Positions 8,219 to 16,668 of a stretch of 64,000 nucleotides of DNA are shown in pieces. Under the pieces are notes generated by a model that saw only the letters and a list, made by a program, of their open reading frames with translations, made no database searches and was not told the origin of the DNA. The first letter of the stretch is position 1. Each line of letters begins with the position of its first letter. Source of the stretch: Metabacillus sediminilitoris. GTDB taxonomy: Bacteria; Bacillota; Bacilli; Bacillales; Bacillaceae. The position numbers and the translations under genes were made by a program. The stretch covers positions 379,501 through 443,500 of the forward strand of contig NZ_CP046266.1 in assembly GCF_009720625.1 (NCBI RefSeq), given 5' to 3'.

Positions 8219-9559
8219 ATGTCAAAAAATTTACCATTCTCATTTTTGATTGTAGTTGGTTTCATGTTGTTCGCTTTATTTTTTGGTGCAGGGAATTTAA
8301 TTTTTCCTGCTTTGCTTGGACAATCAGCTGGATCTAATGTTTGGGCTGCAAATGCTGGGTTTTTAGTTACAGGTGCTGGTCTTCCATTGCTTGGAATTTT
8401 AGCGTTAGGTATTTCAGGAAAAGATGATTTACAATCATTAGCAAGTCGTGCGCATCCAACATTTGGATTGTTATTTACGATTGTTTTGTATCTTTCTATT
8501 GGACCGCTATTTGCCATACCAAGAACAGGAACAGTTTCATTTGAAATTGCTATTCGACCATTTTTAGGGGAGCAAGTAAGCTTTTTAGGTTTGCTTATTT
8601 TTACAATTATTTTCTTTGCTATTACATGTTTTATTTCCATAAATCCTTCCAAGATGGTTGATATTATTGGGAAATGGTTAACACCAATTATGCTCTTGTT
8701 TATTGCGATCCTCATAGCCTTTGTACTATTTAATCCTATGGGCGATTTCCAAGCACCTGCTGATGCTTATTCAACTCATGCTTTTTTTAAAGGTTTCCAA
8801 GAAGGTTATTTGACGATGGATGCACTGGCTGCATTTGTGTTTGGAATTATTGTTATCAATGCGATTAGAGACAAAGGGGTTACGGATAAAAAGAAACTTC
8901 TTATGATCTGTACAAAAGCTGCACTTATTGCGGCAGGTCTATTAGCATTAATTTATACAGGATTATCTTATTTAGGTGCTTTAAGTGTAGAGGACTTAGG
9001 GTATTTAGATAACGGAGGACAAGTTTTAACGGAAGTATCAACATTTTACTTTGGCCCATTTGGCGGAGTCATATTAGGCTTGATTGTATTATTAGCGTGT
9101 TTAACAACGAGTGTTGGCTTGATTACAGCTTGTTCTACTTATTTCCATAAACTAATTCCGAGCATTTCTTATAGAAATTTTGCGATTATTTTTTCGGTTA
9201 TTAGTACGATTTTTGCTAACTTCGGCTTATCGCAATTAATTTCTCTTTCAGTACCAGTATTAACAGCTATTTATCCATTAGCTATCGTTTTAATCGCTTT
9301 AACTTTTACACATTCACTGTTTAAAGGACAAGCTGCTGTTTATCAAGGAAGTCTATTATTAACATTCATTGTTAGTTTATTTGATGGATTAAATGCAGCT
9401 GGAATTGAAATTGTGGGAGTAAATCAATTATTTGCTCAATTTCTTCCGTTCTATGAGATCGGATTAGGCTGGATTGCACCTGCCGTTATTGGGGGTATTT
9501 TAGGATTTATTATTAATCGTATCCGAACGGAACCTGTTCTAAAAGAAGCTAACTCTTAA
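8219..9559 (+). CDS. brnQ: Branched-chain amino acid:cation symporter BrnQ
   Basis: This is a 446-residue membrane protein with about 12 TM segments and the LIVCS-family opening (FALFFGAGNLIFPALLGQSAG), plus TSVGLITACSTYFHK and a late ALTFTHSLFKGQ region. It imports Leu, Ile and Val with Na+ or H+. The ATG at 8219 has GGAGG eight bases upstream; the upstream ATG at 8204 overlaps that SD and is rejected. It is monocistronic, behind an AT-rich region with a CodY-like box, and ends in a strong terminator. Confidence 0.93.
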   Translation: MSKNLPFSFLIVVGFMLFALFFGAGNLIFPALLGQSAGSNVWAANAGFLVTGAGLPLLGILALGISGKDDLQSLASRAHPTFGLLFTIVLYLSIGPLFAIPRTGTVSFEIAIRPFLGEQVSFLGLLIFTIIFFAITCFISINPSKMVDIIGKWLTPIMLLFIAILIAFVLFNPMGDFQAPADAYSTHAFFKGFQEGYLTMDALAAFVFGIIVINAIRDKGVTDKKKLLMICTKAALIAAGLLALIYTGLSYLGALSVEDLGYLDNGGQVLTEVSTFYFGPFGGVILGLIVLLACLTTSVGLITACSTYFHKLIPSISYRNFAIIFSVISTIFANFGLSQLISLSVPVLTAIYPLAIVLIALTFTHSLFKGQAAVYQGSLLLTFIVSLFDGLNAAGIEIVGVNQLFAQFLPFYEIGLGWIAPAVIGGILGFIINRIRTEPVLKEANS

Positions 9560-9629
9560 AATAATAAAGAGATGAAAAAAGGGAAATCTAACAGTTATGT
9601 TAATAGTTCCTCAATATAAATATCAATGA

Positions 9630-9666
9630 AGAAGCCTGGATCGAGGATCCTAGGCTTCTTTTTTTT
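9630..9666 (+). terminator. Strong terminator of brnQ
   Basis: GAAGCCTGGATC pairs with GATCC-T-AGGCTTC around a 3-base loop and is followed by eight T residues. Confidence 0.85.
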
Positions 9667-9707
9667 AGTGGTTAATTTCAACGAATAACAATGATAATAG
9701 AGAAAAA

Positions 9708-9742
9708 TTGATATATTTTTTATATCTGATATACTAAGTATA
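9708..9742 (+). promoter_or_regulatory. Promoter with embedded palindromic operator (autoregulatory HxlR site)
   Basis: TTGATA (9708-9713), 16 bp, TATACT (9730-9735) reads as a sigma-A promoter. Its -10 box is one arm of a perfect palindrome TATACT-A-AGTATA (9730-9742). An operator overlapping the -10 of an HxlR gene suggests autorepression; TACT/AGTA half-sites are typical of HxlR-family targets. The expected transcript start is only about 15-20 bases before the proposed start codon. Confidence 0.6.
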
Positions 9743-9758
9743 CAAAGAGGTGGTTTTT

Positions 9759-10073
9759 ATTAATATATGTCCATACTTACAATTTGCTTTTGAAATATTA
9801 GGTAAGAAATGGAATGGGTTGATTATCCATTATTTATCCCTATGTTCGAATGGAGCAGCTCATTTTTCTGATATGAAAAGAGATCTTCCAGAAATTACAC
9901 CTAGAGCTCTTTCGTTAAAGCTTACTGAGCTTATAGAATACGGGTTAATTGAAAAGGTAGTCACGTCTGGATCTCCAGTTTCCATTTCGTATCATTTAAC
10001 AGAAAAAGGTCGCTCCTTAACAACTGCATTAGCCCCTATACAGGAATGGGCACAACAATTTAAAGATAAATAA
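9759..10073 (+). CDS. HxlR family redox-sensing repressor, YodB-like; apparent ATT start
   Basis: A roughly 104-residue winged-helix protein. The N-terminal CPYLQFAFEILGKKWNGLII is close to the start of B. subtilis YodB, including the conserved Cys (residue 4 here) that senses quinones and diamide in YodB/CatR. A second Cys is near residue 29 (LSLCSNG). The frame's only canonical start, GTG at 9750, lies inside the SD itself (AGAGGTGG, 9746-9753). The ATT at 9759 has ideal spacing and is my preferred start. It is first gene of a three-gene operon with a DsbA-fold protein 17 bases on and a YdhR-like protein. Probable role: thiol-based repressor of this operon under electrophile stress (inference from family and context). 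Confidence 0.85.
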   Translation: MNICPYLQFAFEILGKKWNGLIIHYLSLCSNGAAHFSDMKRDLPEITPRALSLKLTELIEYGLIEKVVTSGSPVSISYHLTEKGRSLTTALAPIQEWAQQFKDK

Positions 10074-10090
10074 GGAAATGAGGAGAATAG

Positions 10091-11014
10091 ATGGATAAAA
10101 ATAATATGATTTGTGATTTAGAAACAGGTATATGCGGTGTAGCCGGGGAAGATTCAATGGAATTTATCAACCTTATTCAACCACAAAAGAAGATCACGCT
10201 TTATTATGTTACTGATCCAATATGTTCACACTGTTGGGCGGTTGAGCCGGTATTACGCCGGTTTAAAGAGCAATATGGACAATATTTTAACACTCAAACG
10301 GTGATGGGTGGATTATTACCAAGCTGGAAGGGATTTGCAGATGTTGCAAATGGGATAGGCAGTCCTTCAGATGTAGCAAGTCATTGGAGAGAAGTTGGTG
10401 AGCATTCACGTATGCCAATTGATGGGACACTATGGCTTGATAACCCTGTGCAATCTTCTTACCCGCCATCACGTGTATATAAATTAATTCAACAAAAGGA
10501 TGAGCAGCTTGCTGTCACTTACTTACGTCGTGCAAGAGAAGCAGTTTTTGCTTTTAATCAAAACATCGCAGACGATGAAGTGTTAATTGAGATTGTAAAT
10601 AATCTAGGACTAGATGGTGAAGAAATTGTGAAAGAAGCTAGTAAGGAATCAAGTCAAATGCTTTTAGATCAAGACTTTGCCCTTGCTAGGAGCCTGGGGG
10701 TTCGTGGATTTCCAACAATTATTATGGTAAATGAGGAAAATAAAGGTGTTAAAATTGTTGGTGCACGACCATTAGACTATTATGTAAAGGGACTTGAAAA
10801 AGTTCTGGAATTAACGGATCCGCTACAAATACAAGAGCTTCCGACACTGAAAAATCTACTAGCTAAAGAAGGTTTGTTGTTTTCAAGAGAACTAGAGGAT
10901 ATGTATGATCTCAAACAAAGCGAAGTTGAATCATTTGTAGAAGGACAACTTACTTTAGGTGATTATCAACGTAAGGAAATTCTTGGTGAAGTATATTTCG
11001 AAAAACATAAATGA
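10091..11014 (+). CDS. DsbA-family thioredoxin-fold protein (FrnE/SpxH-like)
   Basis: The 307-residue cytosolic protein has a thioredoxin-fold active site DPICSHCWA (Cys45, Cys48) after the first beta strand, the long helical insertion of the FrnE group, and the cis-Pro segment GVRGFPTIIMV (around residue 210). The N-terminus carries two extra Cys (MICDLETGICG). There is no signal peptide. Relatives include FrnE-type isomerases and the ClpXP adaptor SpxH (YjbH); which role applies cannot be decided, though the operon with a YodB-like regulator points to thiol/electrophile stress. The ATG at 10091 has an SD AGGAG and follows the HxlR gene by 17 bases. Confidence 0.85.
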   Translation: MDKNNMICDLETGICGVAGEDSMEFINLIQPQKKITLYYVTDPICSHCWAVEPVLRRFKEQYGQYFNTQTVMGGLLPSWKGFADVANGIGSPSDVASHWREVGEHSRMPIDGTLWLDNPVQSSYPPSRVYKLIQQKDEQLAVTYLRRAREAVFAFNQNIADDEVLIEIVNNLGLDGEEIVKEASKESSQMLLDQDFALARSLGVRGFPTIIMVNEENKGVKIVGARPLDYYVKGLEKVLELTDPLQIQELPTLKNLLAKEGLLFSRELEDMYDLKQSEVESFVEGQLTLGDYQRKEILGEVYFEKHK

Positions 11015-11030
11015 TAAGGGGATTAAGATC

Positions 11031-11336
11031 ATGGCTGTATTATTACAAGTAGACTTTCCACTCGAGGGGCCTTTTGGAAATGAAATGAAAGAGGCGTTCT
11101 CTGATTTAGCAAAAAGCATTACAGAAGAGCCCGGTTTTCTATGGAAGATTTGGACGGAAAATCAAGAAACAAAAGAAGCAGGCGGTATTTATGCTTTTGC
11201 AACAAAAGAAGATGCAGTAACATATGCAGACATGCACAAAAAAAGAATGGCGAATCTAGGTGTTTCAAATCCAAGATTCAGAATATTTGACATCAATGAA
11301 GGTTTAACGAGAATTACAAATGGACCAATAAAATAA
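11031..11336 (+). CDS. YdhR-family putative monooxygenase (dimeric alpha/beta barrel)
   Basis: The 101-residue protein begins MAVLLQVDFPLEGPFGNEM and carries the EEPGFLWKIWTEN and GGIYAF motifs of the YdhR family (ferredoxin-like dimeric alpha-beta barrel related to quinol or polyketide monooxygenases). The ATG at 11031 follows AAGGGG; a longer frame from 10959 only overlaps the upstream gene. Third gene of the HxlR operon, 16 bases after the DsbA-like gene, before a terminator. The likely substrate is a quinone-like or other reactive aromatic, inferred from the regulator type. Confidence 0.83.
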   Translation: MAVLLQVDFPLEGPFGNEMKEAFSDLAKSITEEPGFLWKIWTENQETKEAGGIYAFATKEDAVTYADMHKKRMANLGVSNPRFRIFDINEGLTRITNGPIK

Positions 11337-11341
11337 GAATG

Positions 11342-11381
11342 AAAAACAGGTTTGATAAAAACAAAATCAAGCCTGTTTTTT
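11342..11381 (+). terminator. Terminator of the HxlR redox operon
   Basis: AAAACAGGTTTGAT pairs with ATCAAGCCTGTTTT (one G-T pair) and ends in a T-run. Confidence 0.8.
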
Positions 11382-11530
11382 CGTTTAACATAAATACTCA
11401 CATGAAATTCATTTGTAAACTTCGGTGATAATTCTAACAAAACAACTAGTACATAGGTGACAAAACCAAAAAAATAAAAATAGGATATAAAAAAGAGATT
11501 TTTGTGTATTTCCGGACAAGGGGGATAACA

Positions 11531-12718
11531 ATGAAAAAAGATGGCTCGTACCACTTTGAAACAAAAGCAATCCATGCAGGATATGATGCAAAAAAACATT
11601 CGGATAGCTTAACTCCGCCAATTTATCAAACCTCTACTTTTGCTTTTTCCTCATTACAGCAAGGGGCGAATCGATTTGCTGGAACTGAAGATGGTTATAT
11701 TTATTCCCGGCTTTCTAATCCTACTGTTTCCGTACTTGAAGAACGCATTGCACAATTGGAGGGAGGTGAAGCTGCCCTTGCTTTTGGATCTGGCATAGCT
11801 GCAGTTTCAGCTGCGTTAATAGGATTAACAAAAATGAATGATCATATTTTATGTTCAAAAGGTTTATATGGCTGCACTTTCGGTTTGCTACAGATGCTCC
11901 ATGAGAAATATTCGATCGATTATTCCTTCTCCGAATTAAAATCTACAGAAGACATCCTTAAAAATATTCGGAAAAATACAAGGTGTATTTATATCGAAAC
12001 ACCAATAAATCCTACAATGAAATTAATTGATTTAAAGTTAATCGCTAGTATTGCAAAAGAAAAGGGAATAATTGTTGTTGTCGATAATACCTTTTCAACT
12101 CCATATTTGCAAAAACCTTTGCAATTAGGCTGTGATCTTGTCATCCATAGTGCGACAAAGTATATTTGCGGGCATGGTGACGTTATTGCCGGCCTCGTTG
12201 TTGGGAATCAGGACATGATTGCAGGAATAAAGAAATCAGCCCAGAAGGATATAGGCGGAATTATTTCTCCTTTTGATGCGTGGCTTTTACTGCGGGGGAT
12301 TAAAACATTAGCTGTAAGAATGGACCGCCATTGTGAAAATGCAGAAAAGCTTGCTGATCAGTTGAGAAAACATCCAAAAGTGAAGTCTATTTATTACCCA
12401 GGAGACAAACACCATCCAGATTACGAAATCATGAAGAAACAAATGAAAAAAGCTGGGGGGCTTCTTTCATTTGAGGTAAACGGGACATTTGAAGATGTTG
12501 TAAAGGTCGTTAATCAGTTAAAGTTAATTCCAATTGCAGTAAGCCTTGGTGATGCTGAAACACTTATTCAGCACCCAGCCTCGATGACACATGCTGTAGT
12601 CCCTGAGGAAGTAAGAATCGAAATGGGAATATCGAATGAATTGCTGCGTTTATCGGTTGGACTTGAAGCTTGGGAAGATATTTGGGAGGATTTAAAACAG
12701 GCTTTAGATACATTATAA
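11531..12718 (+). CDS. L-methionine gamma-lyase (PLP, Cys/Met metabolism family)
   Basis: This is a 395-residue fold-type I PLP enzyme of the Cys/Met metabolism family. Diagnostic residues are Tyr113-Gly-Cys115-Thr (the Cys that marks methionine gamma-lyases), the GSGIAAVSAAL phosphate-binding loop, ETPINPTMKLIDL, and SATKYICGHGD with the Schiff-base Lys at about 210. It should split methionine to methanethiol, 2-oxobutyrate and ammonia. Cystathionine gamma-synthase or -lyase activity is a less likely alternative. The ATG at 11531 follows AAGGGGG; the frame continues upstream to 11504 without an SD. It is monocistronic, with terminators on both sides. Confidence 0.85.
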   Translation: MKKDGSYHFETKAIHAGYDAKKHSDSLTPPIYQTSTFAFSSLQQGANRFAGTEDGYIYSRLSNPTVSVLEERIAQLEGGEAALAFGSGIAAVSAALIGLTKMNDHILCSKGLYGCTFGLLQMLHEKYSIDYSFSELKSTEDILKNIRKNTRCIYIETPINPTMKLIDLKLIASIAKEKGIIVVVDNTFSTPYLQKPLQLGCDLVIHSATKYICGHGDVIAGLVVGNQDMIAGIKKSAQKDIGGIISPFDAWLLLRGIKTLAVRMDRHCENAEKLADQLRKHPKVKSIYYPGDKHHPDYEIMKKQMKKAGGLLSFEVNGTFEDVVKVVNQLKLIPIAVSLGDAETLIQHPASMTHAVVPEEVRIEMGISNELLRLSVGLEAWEDIWEDLKQALDTL

Positions 12719-12724
12719 GAAGTT

Positions 12725-12775
12725 AAAAACCAACTCTTCGATTTGGAGTAATTTGTATCGAGAGTGGGTTTTTTA
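12725..12775 (+). terminator. Terminator of methionine gamma-lyase gene
   Basis: AAAACCAACTCTTCGAT pairs with ATCGAGAGTGGGTTTT and continues into a T-run. Confidence 0.8.
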
Positions 12776-12937
12776 GCTTTTACATATAAATGTTTTGAAT
12801 ATCTGAATGTTGGGAAAAGTATAGAAATTTAGTGCAGAAAAATTAATATGTTAAAATAGTTAAAGTGTATATTGAATCATAATTGCACAAAATATACTGT
12901 CAAAAATAGAAATATTTTTAAAGGGGTGTTGAAGGGA

Positions 12938-14359
12938 ATGCAGGTAATCGAAAACTTAATAAATGGAACGAATAATCTTCTTTGGTCTTATGTACTAATT
13001 ATTTTATTAATTGGAGCAGGTGTTTATTTTACCGTACGGACAAAATTTGTTCAATTTCGTATGATTGGTGAAATGTTCAGACTTTTAGGTGAAGGAGCAA
13101 TGGCTGATAAAAAAGGTGTTTCATCTTTTCAGGCATTTTGTATTAGTACTGCTTCACGGGTAGGTACTGGTAATCTCGCTGGTGTTGCAATAGCCATTAC
13201 AACTGGAGGTCCTGGGGCTGTATTTTGGATGTGGTTAATCGCATTAATAGGATCAGCGTCAGCGTTTATAGAAAGTACATTGGCTCAAATATATAAAGTG
13301 AAAGATGGCGATACATACCGAGGCGGGCCTGCCTACTATATGGAAAGAGCACTAAATGCACGCTGGATGGGTGTAACTTTTGCAGTGATCATTTCATTGA
13401 CATTTGGATTGGCATTTAATTCAGTTCAGGCTAACACGATTACAAGTGCTCTTAATGGATCATTTGGAATTAACAAGGTGTTAATTGCAATTGTCCTGTC
13501 AATTATTACAGCTGTTATCATATTTGGCGGATTAAAAAGGGTTGCAACAGTATCTGAATTTATGGTGCCAATTATGGCAGGTGCTTATATTTTAATGGCT
13601 CTCTATATTGTAATCGTGAATATTACGGAAATACCAAGTGTATTCGTTCTAATTTTTCAGAGCGCATTTGGTTTAAATGAAGTAGCTGGCGGTGCACTAG
13701 GTGCTGCGATGATGAATGGAATTAAACGTGGATTATTTTCAAATGAGGCTGGTATGGGTAGTGCTCCTAATGCGGCAGCTACTGCTGATGTTAGTCATCC
13801 TGTAAAACAAGGACTAATTCAAGCTCTTGGTGTTTTTGTGGATACTCTTTTAATTTGTAGTTCAACAGCTTTCATCATTTTATTGTCAGGTCTTTATACT
13901 TCAAATGAATCAGACGGTATCTTGCTTACACAAAATGCACTTGAAACAGCAATGGGATCTTGGGCAGGGATATTGCTTGCTGTCATTGTATTCCTATTCT
14001 GCTTTAGTTCGGTTGTAGGAAATTATTATTACGGTGAAACAAACATTGAATTTATTAACACTAATAAATTGTGGTTAAATGTATATCGAGTTGCAGTTGT
14101 TGCTATGGTTGCCTTTGGCTCTCTTGCATCATTAAGTTTTGTATGGAGTCTTGCGGACCTGCTTATGGGGATAATGGCAATCATTAACTTAATAGCCATA
14201 GTGTTATTAGGGAAAATTGCTATCGCTGCACTCAATGATTATATGAAGCAAAAAGCAAGCGGGAAAAATCCAGTCTTTCATGTTTCAAATATTAAAGGGT
14301 TAAAAAATGTTGAAGCTTGGGGTAGTACTGCACAGCAAGATAAAGGTCGTACCAAATAA
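12938..14359 (+). CDS. Alanine/glycine:cation symporter (AGCS family)
   Basis: A 473-residue sodium:alanine symporter-type protein with about 11 TM segments. Family motifs visible are FCISTASRVGTGNLAGVAIA, GGPGAVFWMWLIALIGSASA, the YRGGPAYYMERAL loop, and GLFSNEAGMGSAPNAAATAD. It imports Ala, Gly or Gln with Na+ at the membrane. I prefer the ATG at 12938 (GAAGGG just upstream), giving the standard N-terminus MQVIENLINGTNNLLWSYV. The frame extends to 12872 without an SD. A second AGCS gene lies at 55758-57230; the two differ in regulation because only that one has a glycine riboswitch. Confidence 0.9.
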   Translation: MQVIENLINGTNNLLWSYVLIILLIGAGVYFTVRTKFVQFRMIGEMFRLLGEGAMADKKGVSSFQAFCISTASRVGTGNLAGVAIAITTGGPGAVFWMWLIALIGSASAFIESTLAQIYKVKDGDTYRGGPAYYMERALNARWMGVTFAVIISLTFGLAFNSVQANTITSALNGSFGINKVLIAIVLSIITAVIIFGGLKRVATVSEFMVPIMAGAYILMALYIVIVNITEIPSVFVLIFQSAFGLNEVAGGALGAAMMNGIKRGLFSNEAGMGSAPNAAATADVSHPVKQGLIQALGVFVDTLLICSSTAFIILLSGLYTSNESDGILLTQNALETAMGSWAGILLAVIVFLFCFSSVVGNYYYGETNIEFINTNKLWLNVYRVAVVAMVAFGSLASLSFVWSLADLLMGIMAIINLIAIVLLGKIAIAALNDYMKQKASGKNPVFHVSNIKGLKNVEAWGSTAQQDKGRTK

Positions 14360-14434
14360 GCAGCTAAAAATGCACATATCATATTTTTAATAAAGGTTCT
14401 GTGAAAGCTTATTGTTGATTTTAGCATTATGTAT

Positions 14435-14476
14435 GTTGATTGTAGCGGAAAGCGAACGCCTCTCGCTGCAATCAAC
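14435..14476. repeat. Short palindromic relic of the GC-rich repeat family (copy A)
   Basis: GTTGATTGTAGCG...CGCTGCAATCAAC: the two ends of the larger repeat found at 23.8, 38.7 and 44.7 kb joined by a short centre, as if internally deleted. It can fold into a single hairpin. It lies between the AGCS gene and the MerR gene. Confidence 0.7.
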
Positions 14477-14581
14477 AGGCAGGTTTAACAAATCCTTAAT
14501 AAGGTAAATTATTTGTATGGAATACCAAGTTAGGGTAAAATTTTATGTAATTCTATCGCGTTATGGTTTGGAGGAGGATAA

Positions 14582-14983
14582 ATTGGGGAAAACAAACTGA
14601 AAATAGGCGAGCTAGCTGAACTTACACATGTAACAAAGCGAACAATTGACTATTATACAACGATTGGTTTATTAAAAGCAGAACGTTCTCCTTCTAATTA
14701 CCGTTATTACGATCATAGTTCCATAGAAAAGCTGAATTTTATTGAAAAATGTAAAAAAGAAAATATGTCTTTAGAAGATATTAAGAGTAAGTTACTTGAG
14801 AAGGATGCTGAAGAAATCGATGTCCAAGATTTAAGATTGAAAATAAAAGGACTAGAGAGTGATGTTTCAAAGCTGTTAGCTAATTTTGATAAAAACGATC
14901 CTAATGCTCATGAGTCTATTAAAAAGAGTATTTCTCAAGAAAGTTTGTCATTAATACAAACCTTATTGCTACTATTAAATTAA
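14582..14983 (+). CDS. MerR family regulator with an apparent ATT start
   Basis: A 133-residue protein with a complete MerR N-terminal winged helix (LKIGELAELTHVTKRTIDYY, then TTIGLLKAERSPSNYRYYD) and a C-terminal helical part (KIKGLESDVSKLL). No Cys pair for metal sensing is visible in the C-terminus. A canonical start is absent: the frame is closed by TAA at 14579-14581, directly before ATT (14582), and the first ATG (14765) would remove the whole DNA-binding domain. GGAGGAGG at 14570-14577 sits just before the ATT. The gene is 42 bases upstream of the YhdP/MpfA gene and may regulate it; an analogous MerR gene, yhdQ, is near yhdP in B. subtilis. Confidence 0.8.
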   Translation: MGENKLKIGELAELTHVTKRTIDYYTTIGLLKAERSPSNYRYYDHSSIEKLNFIEKCKKENMSLEDIKSKLLEKDAEEIDVQDLRLKIKGLESDVSKLLANFDKNDPNAHESIKKSISQESLSLIQTLLLLLN

Positions 14984-14990
14984 TCATTAT

Positions 14991-15028
14991 AGGAGGTGTA
15001 GGTCTTACTACTGTAAGACTACTCATTG
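14991..15028 (+). promoter_or_regulatory. SD and TTG start separated by a perfect hairpin
   Basis: AGGAGGTG at 14991-14998 is 27 bases from the TTG start at 15026, too far in linear RNA. Between them GTCTTAC (15002-15008) and GTAAGAC (15013-15019) form a perfect 7-bp stem with a TACT loop. Folded, the SD-to-start distance shrinks to nine bases. In-frame stops at 14999 and 15014 exclude any earlier start. Translation should therefore depend on the hairpin. Confidence 0.65.
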
Positions 15029-16345
15029 ACCATTTTTAACTTATCATTAATTGTATTATTAATCGCTTTAACTGGATTTTTTGTGGCAACAGAATTTGCA
15101 ATTGTAAAAGTACGTATGTCTAAAATTGATCAACTAATTGCAGAAGGAAAAAAAGGCGCACTTGCCGCTAAAAAGGTCGTTTCTCATTTAGATGAATATT
15201 TATCAGCTTGCCAATTAGGAATTACGGTTACTGCATTAGGTTTAGGTTGGTTGGGAGAGCCTACAGTAGAAAAAATACTACACCCTGTGTTTGAAAGATT
15301 TAACTTTAATGAATCCTTAACACATATTCTTTCATTTGGTATTGCCTTTGCCGTTGTTACCTTTTTACATGTTGTTGTTGGTGAACTTGCTCCTAAAACG
15401 GTTGCCATTCAAAAAGCTGAAGCAATTACCCTAGCTACTGCTCGTCCAATTATTTTGTTTTACAAAATTATGTACCCATTTATTTGGGCATTAAATGGTT
15501 CAGCACGATTGCTTGTAGGGATCTTTGGGATGAAGCCAGCCTCAGAACATGAATTGGGACTTTCTGAAGAGGAATTACGTATCTTAATGTCGGAAAGTTA
15601 TAAAAGCGGGGAAATAAATCAAAGTGAATTGAAATATGTAAATAATATTTTTGAATTCGATGAAAGAATCGCAAAAGAAATTATGGTACCCCGAACTGAA
15701 ATTGTAAGTATTTCAATTGATAATTCATACGAAGAGGTAGTAAAGATCGTACAATCTGAGAACTATACACGATATCCTGTAGTGGATGGAGACAAAGATA
15801 ACATTCTTGGATTTTTAAATGTAAAAGAATTTCTAACTGCAAAGGTAATGAATGATATAAATGTCCAGGATATGAAATTAGAAACATTCATTAATCCCGT
15901 TATTCGTGTCATTGAAACGATACCAATTCATGACCTCTTAGTAAAAATGCAAAAGGACCGCACACATATCGCGATTTTAATCGATGAATACGGCGGTACA
16001 TCCGGTTTAGTTACTGTTGAAGATATCATAGAAGAAATTGTTGGAGAAATTAGGGATGAATTTGATGATGATGAAGTTTCTGAAATTAGAAAATTAGCAG
16101 AAGATCATTATCTTTTGAATGCTAAAGTTTTAATCAGTGATGTAAATAATTTACTTGGTACGAATTTAGATGATGAAGAAATTGATACGATTGGCGGCTG
16201 GATGCTGACACAAAATTTTGATGCGCAAGTTGGCACTGAAATTGAAGCAGAGGATTATGTGTTTAAAGTGAAAGAGATTGATGGTCACCATATCATATAT
16301 TTAGAAGTAAAAAAGGTAAACACCATGAATAGTGTCATGAATTAA
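15026..16345 (+). CDS. mpfA: CNNM/CorC family magnesium export protein, YhdP (MpfA)-like
   Basis: A 439-residue protein: N-terminal DUF21/CNNM membrane domain (about 1-200, with [13 protein letters not shown] and [20 protein letters not shown] as in YhdP), tandem CBS domains (about 215-335, with [10 protein letters not shown] and [20 protein letters not shown]) and a CorC/HlyC C-terminal domain (about 350-430). B. subtilis YhdP/MpfA protects against excess Mg2+ and is the closest match by N-terminus. The start is TTG at 15026, behind a hairpin-bridged SD. It is probably co-transcribed with the upstream MerR gene and ends at a strong terminator. Confidence 0.88.
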   Translation: MTIFNLSLIVLLIALTGFFVATEFAIVKVRMSKIDQLIAEGKKGALAAKKVVSHLDEYLSACQLGITVTALGLGWLGEPTVEKILHPVFERFNFNESLTHILSFGIAFAVVTFLHVVVGELAPKTVAIQKAEAITLATARPIILFYKIMYPFIWALNGSARLLVGIFGMKPASEHELGLSEEELRILMSESYKSGEINQSELKYVNNIFEFDERIAKEIMVPRTEIVSISIDNSYEEVVKIVQSENYTRYPVVDGDKDNILGFLNVKEFLTAKVMNDINVQDMKLETFINPVIRVIETIPIHDLLVKMQKDRTHIAILIDEYGGTSGLVTVEDIIEEIVGEIRDEFDDDEVSEIRKLAEDHYLLNAKVLISDVNNLLGTNLDDEEIDTIGGWMLTQNFDAQVGTEIEAEDYVFKVKEIDGHHIIYLEVKKVNTMNSVMN

Positions 16346-16368
16346 TAGCCCTTTTTAAGGATTTTCAG

Positions 16369-16415
16369 ACTGTAGACAAACTCGGTGAAATTTGAGTTTG
16401 CCTGCAGTTTTTTTA
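16369..16415 (+). terminator. Terminator of mpfA-like gene
   Basis: ACTGTAG-AC-AAACTC pairs with GAGTTTG-C-CTGCAGT, followed by seven T residues. Confidence 0.82.
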
Positions 16416-16591
16416 ATATGTAATTAACACAATTCACAAAACACCTGCCATTACTAGTAACTATATCGGCTGCATGCCCTCATATTAAAGAGAGTGTTCG
16501 TAGAGTTCTTCTCTCATTAATGATGTTAACTTGATAAAATCACAAAATGGGTTCAGAAAGATAGATTCTGAGCCTCTTATATCGAAAAACT

Positions 16592-16616
16592 AAAAAGCCC
16601 TTAATAAGGGCTTTTT
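16592..16616. terminator. Bidirectional hairpin terminator
   Basis: AAAAAGCCC-TTAATAA-GGGCTTTTT is a perfect stem with T-runs on both strands. On the minus strand it lies downstream of the Spo0E-like gene. From 16416 to 16591 nothing else is recognisable. Confidence 0.75.
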
Positions 16617-16668
16617 AAGGGCTTTTTTTTGAAAATATTATGACTAGGCAGAAGCAAGAGGATAATCA

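Noticed and set aside
8164..8715. 183-codon minus-strand frame under brnQ
   Set aside because: Antisense to a clear brnQ; no SD; composition typical of a shadow frame.
9750..9752. GTG as start of the HxlR gene
   Set aside because: It lies inside the SD AGAGGTGG, leaving no spacing; ATT 9759 fits better.
11189..11599. 136-codon minus-strand frame between the YdhR-like and lyase genes
   Set aside because: Covers a terminator and parts of two real genes; no SD.
12872..12937. Upstream extension of the first AGCS gene
   Set aside because: No SD before it and the added residues are not membrane-like; family N-termini start at the later ATG.
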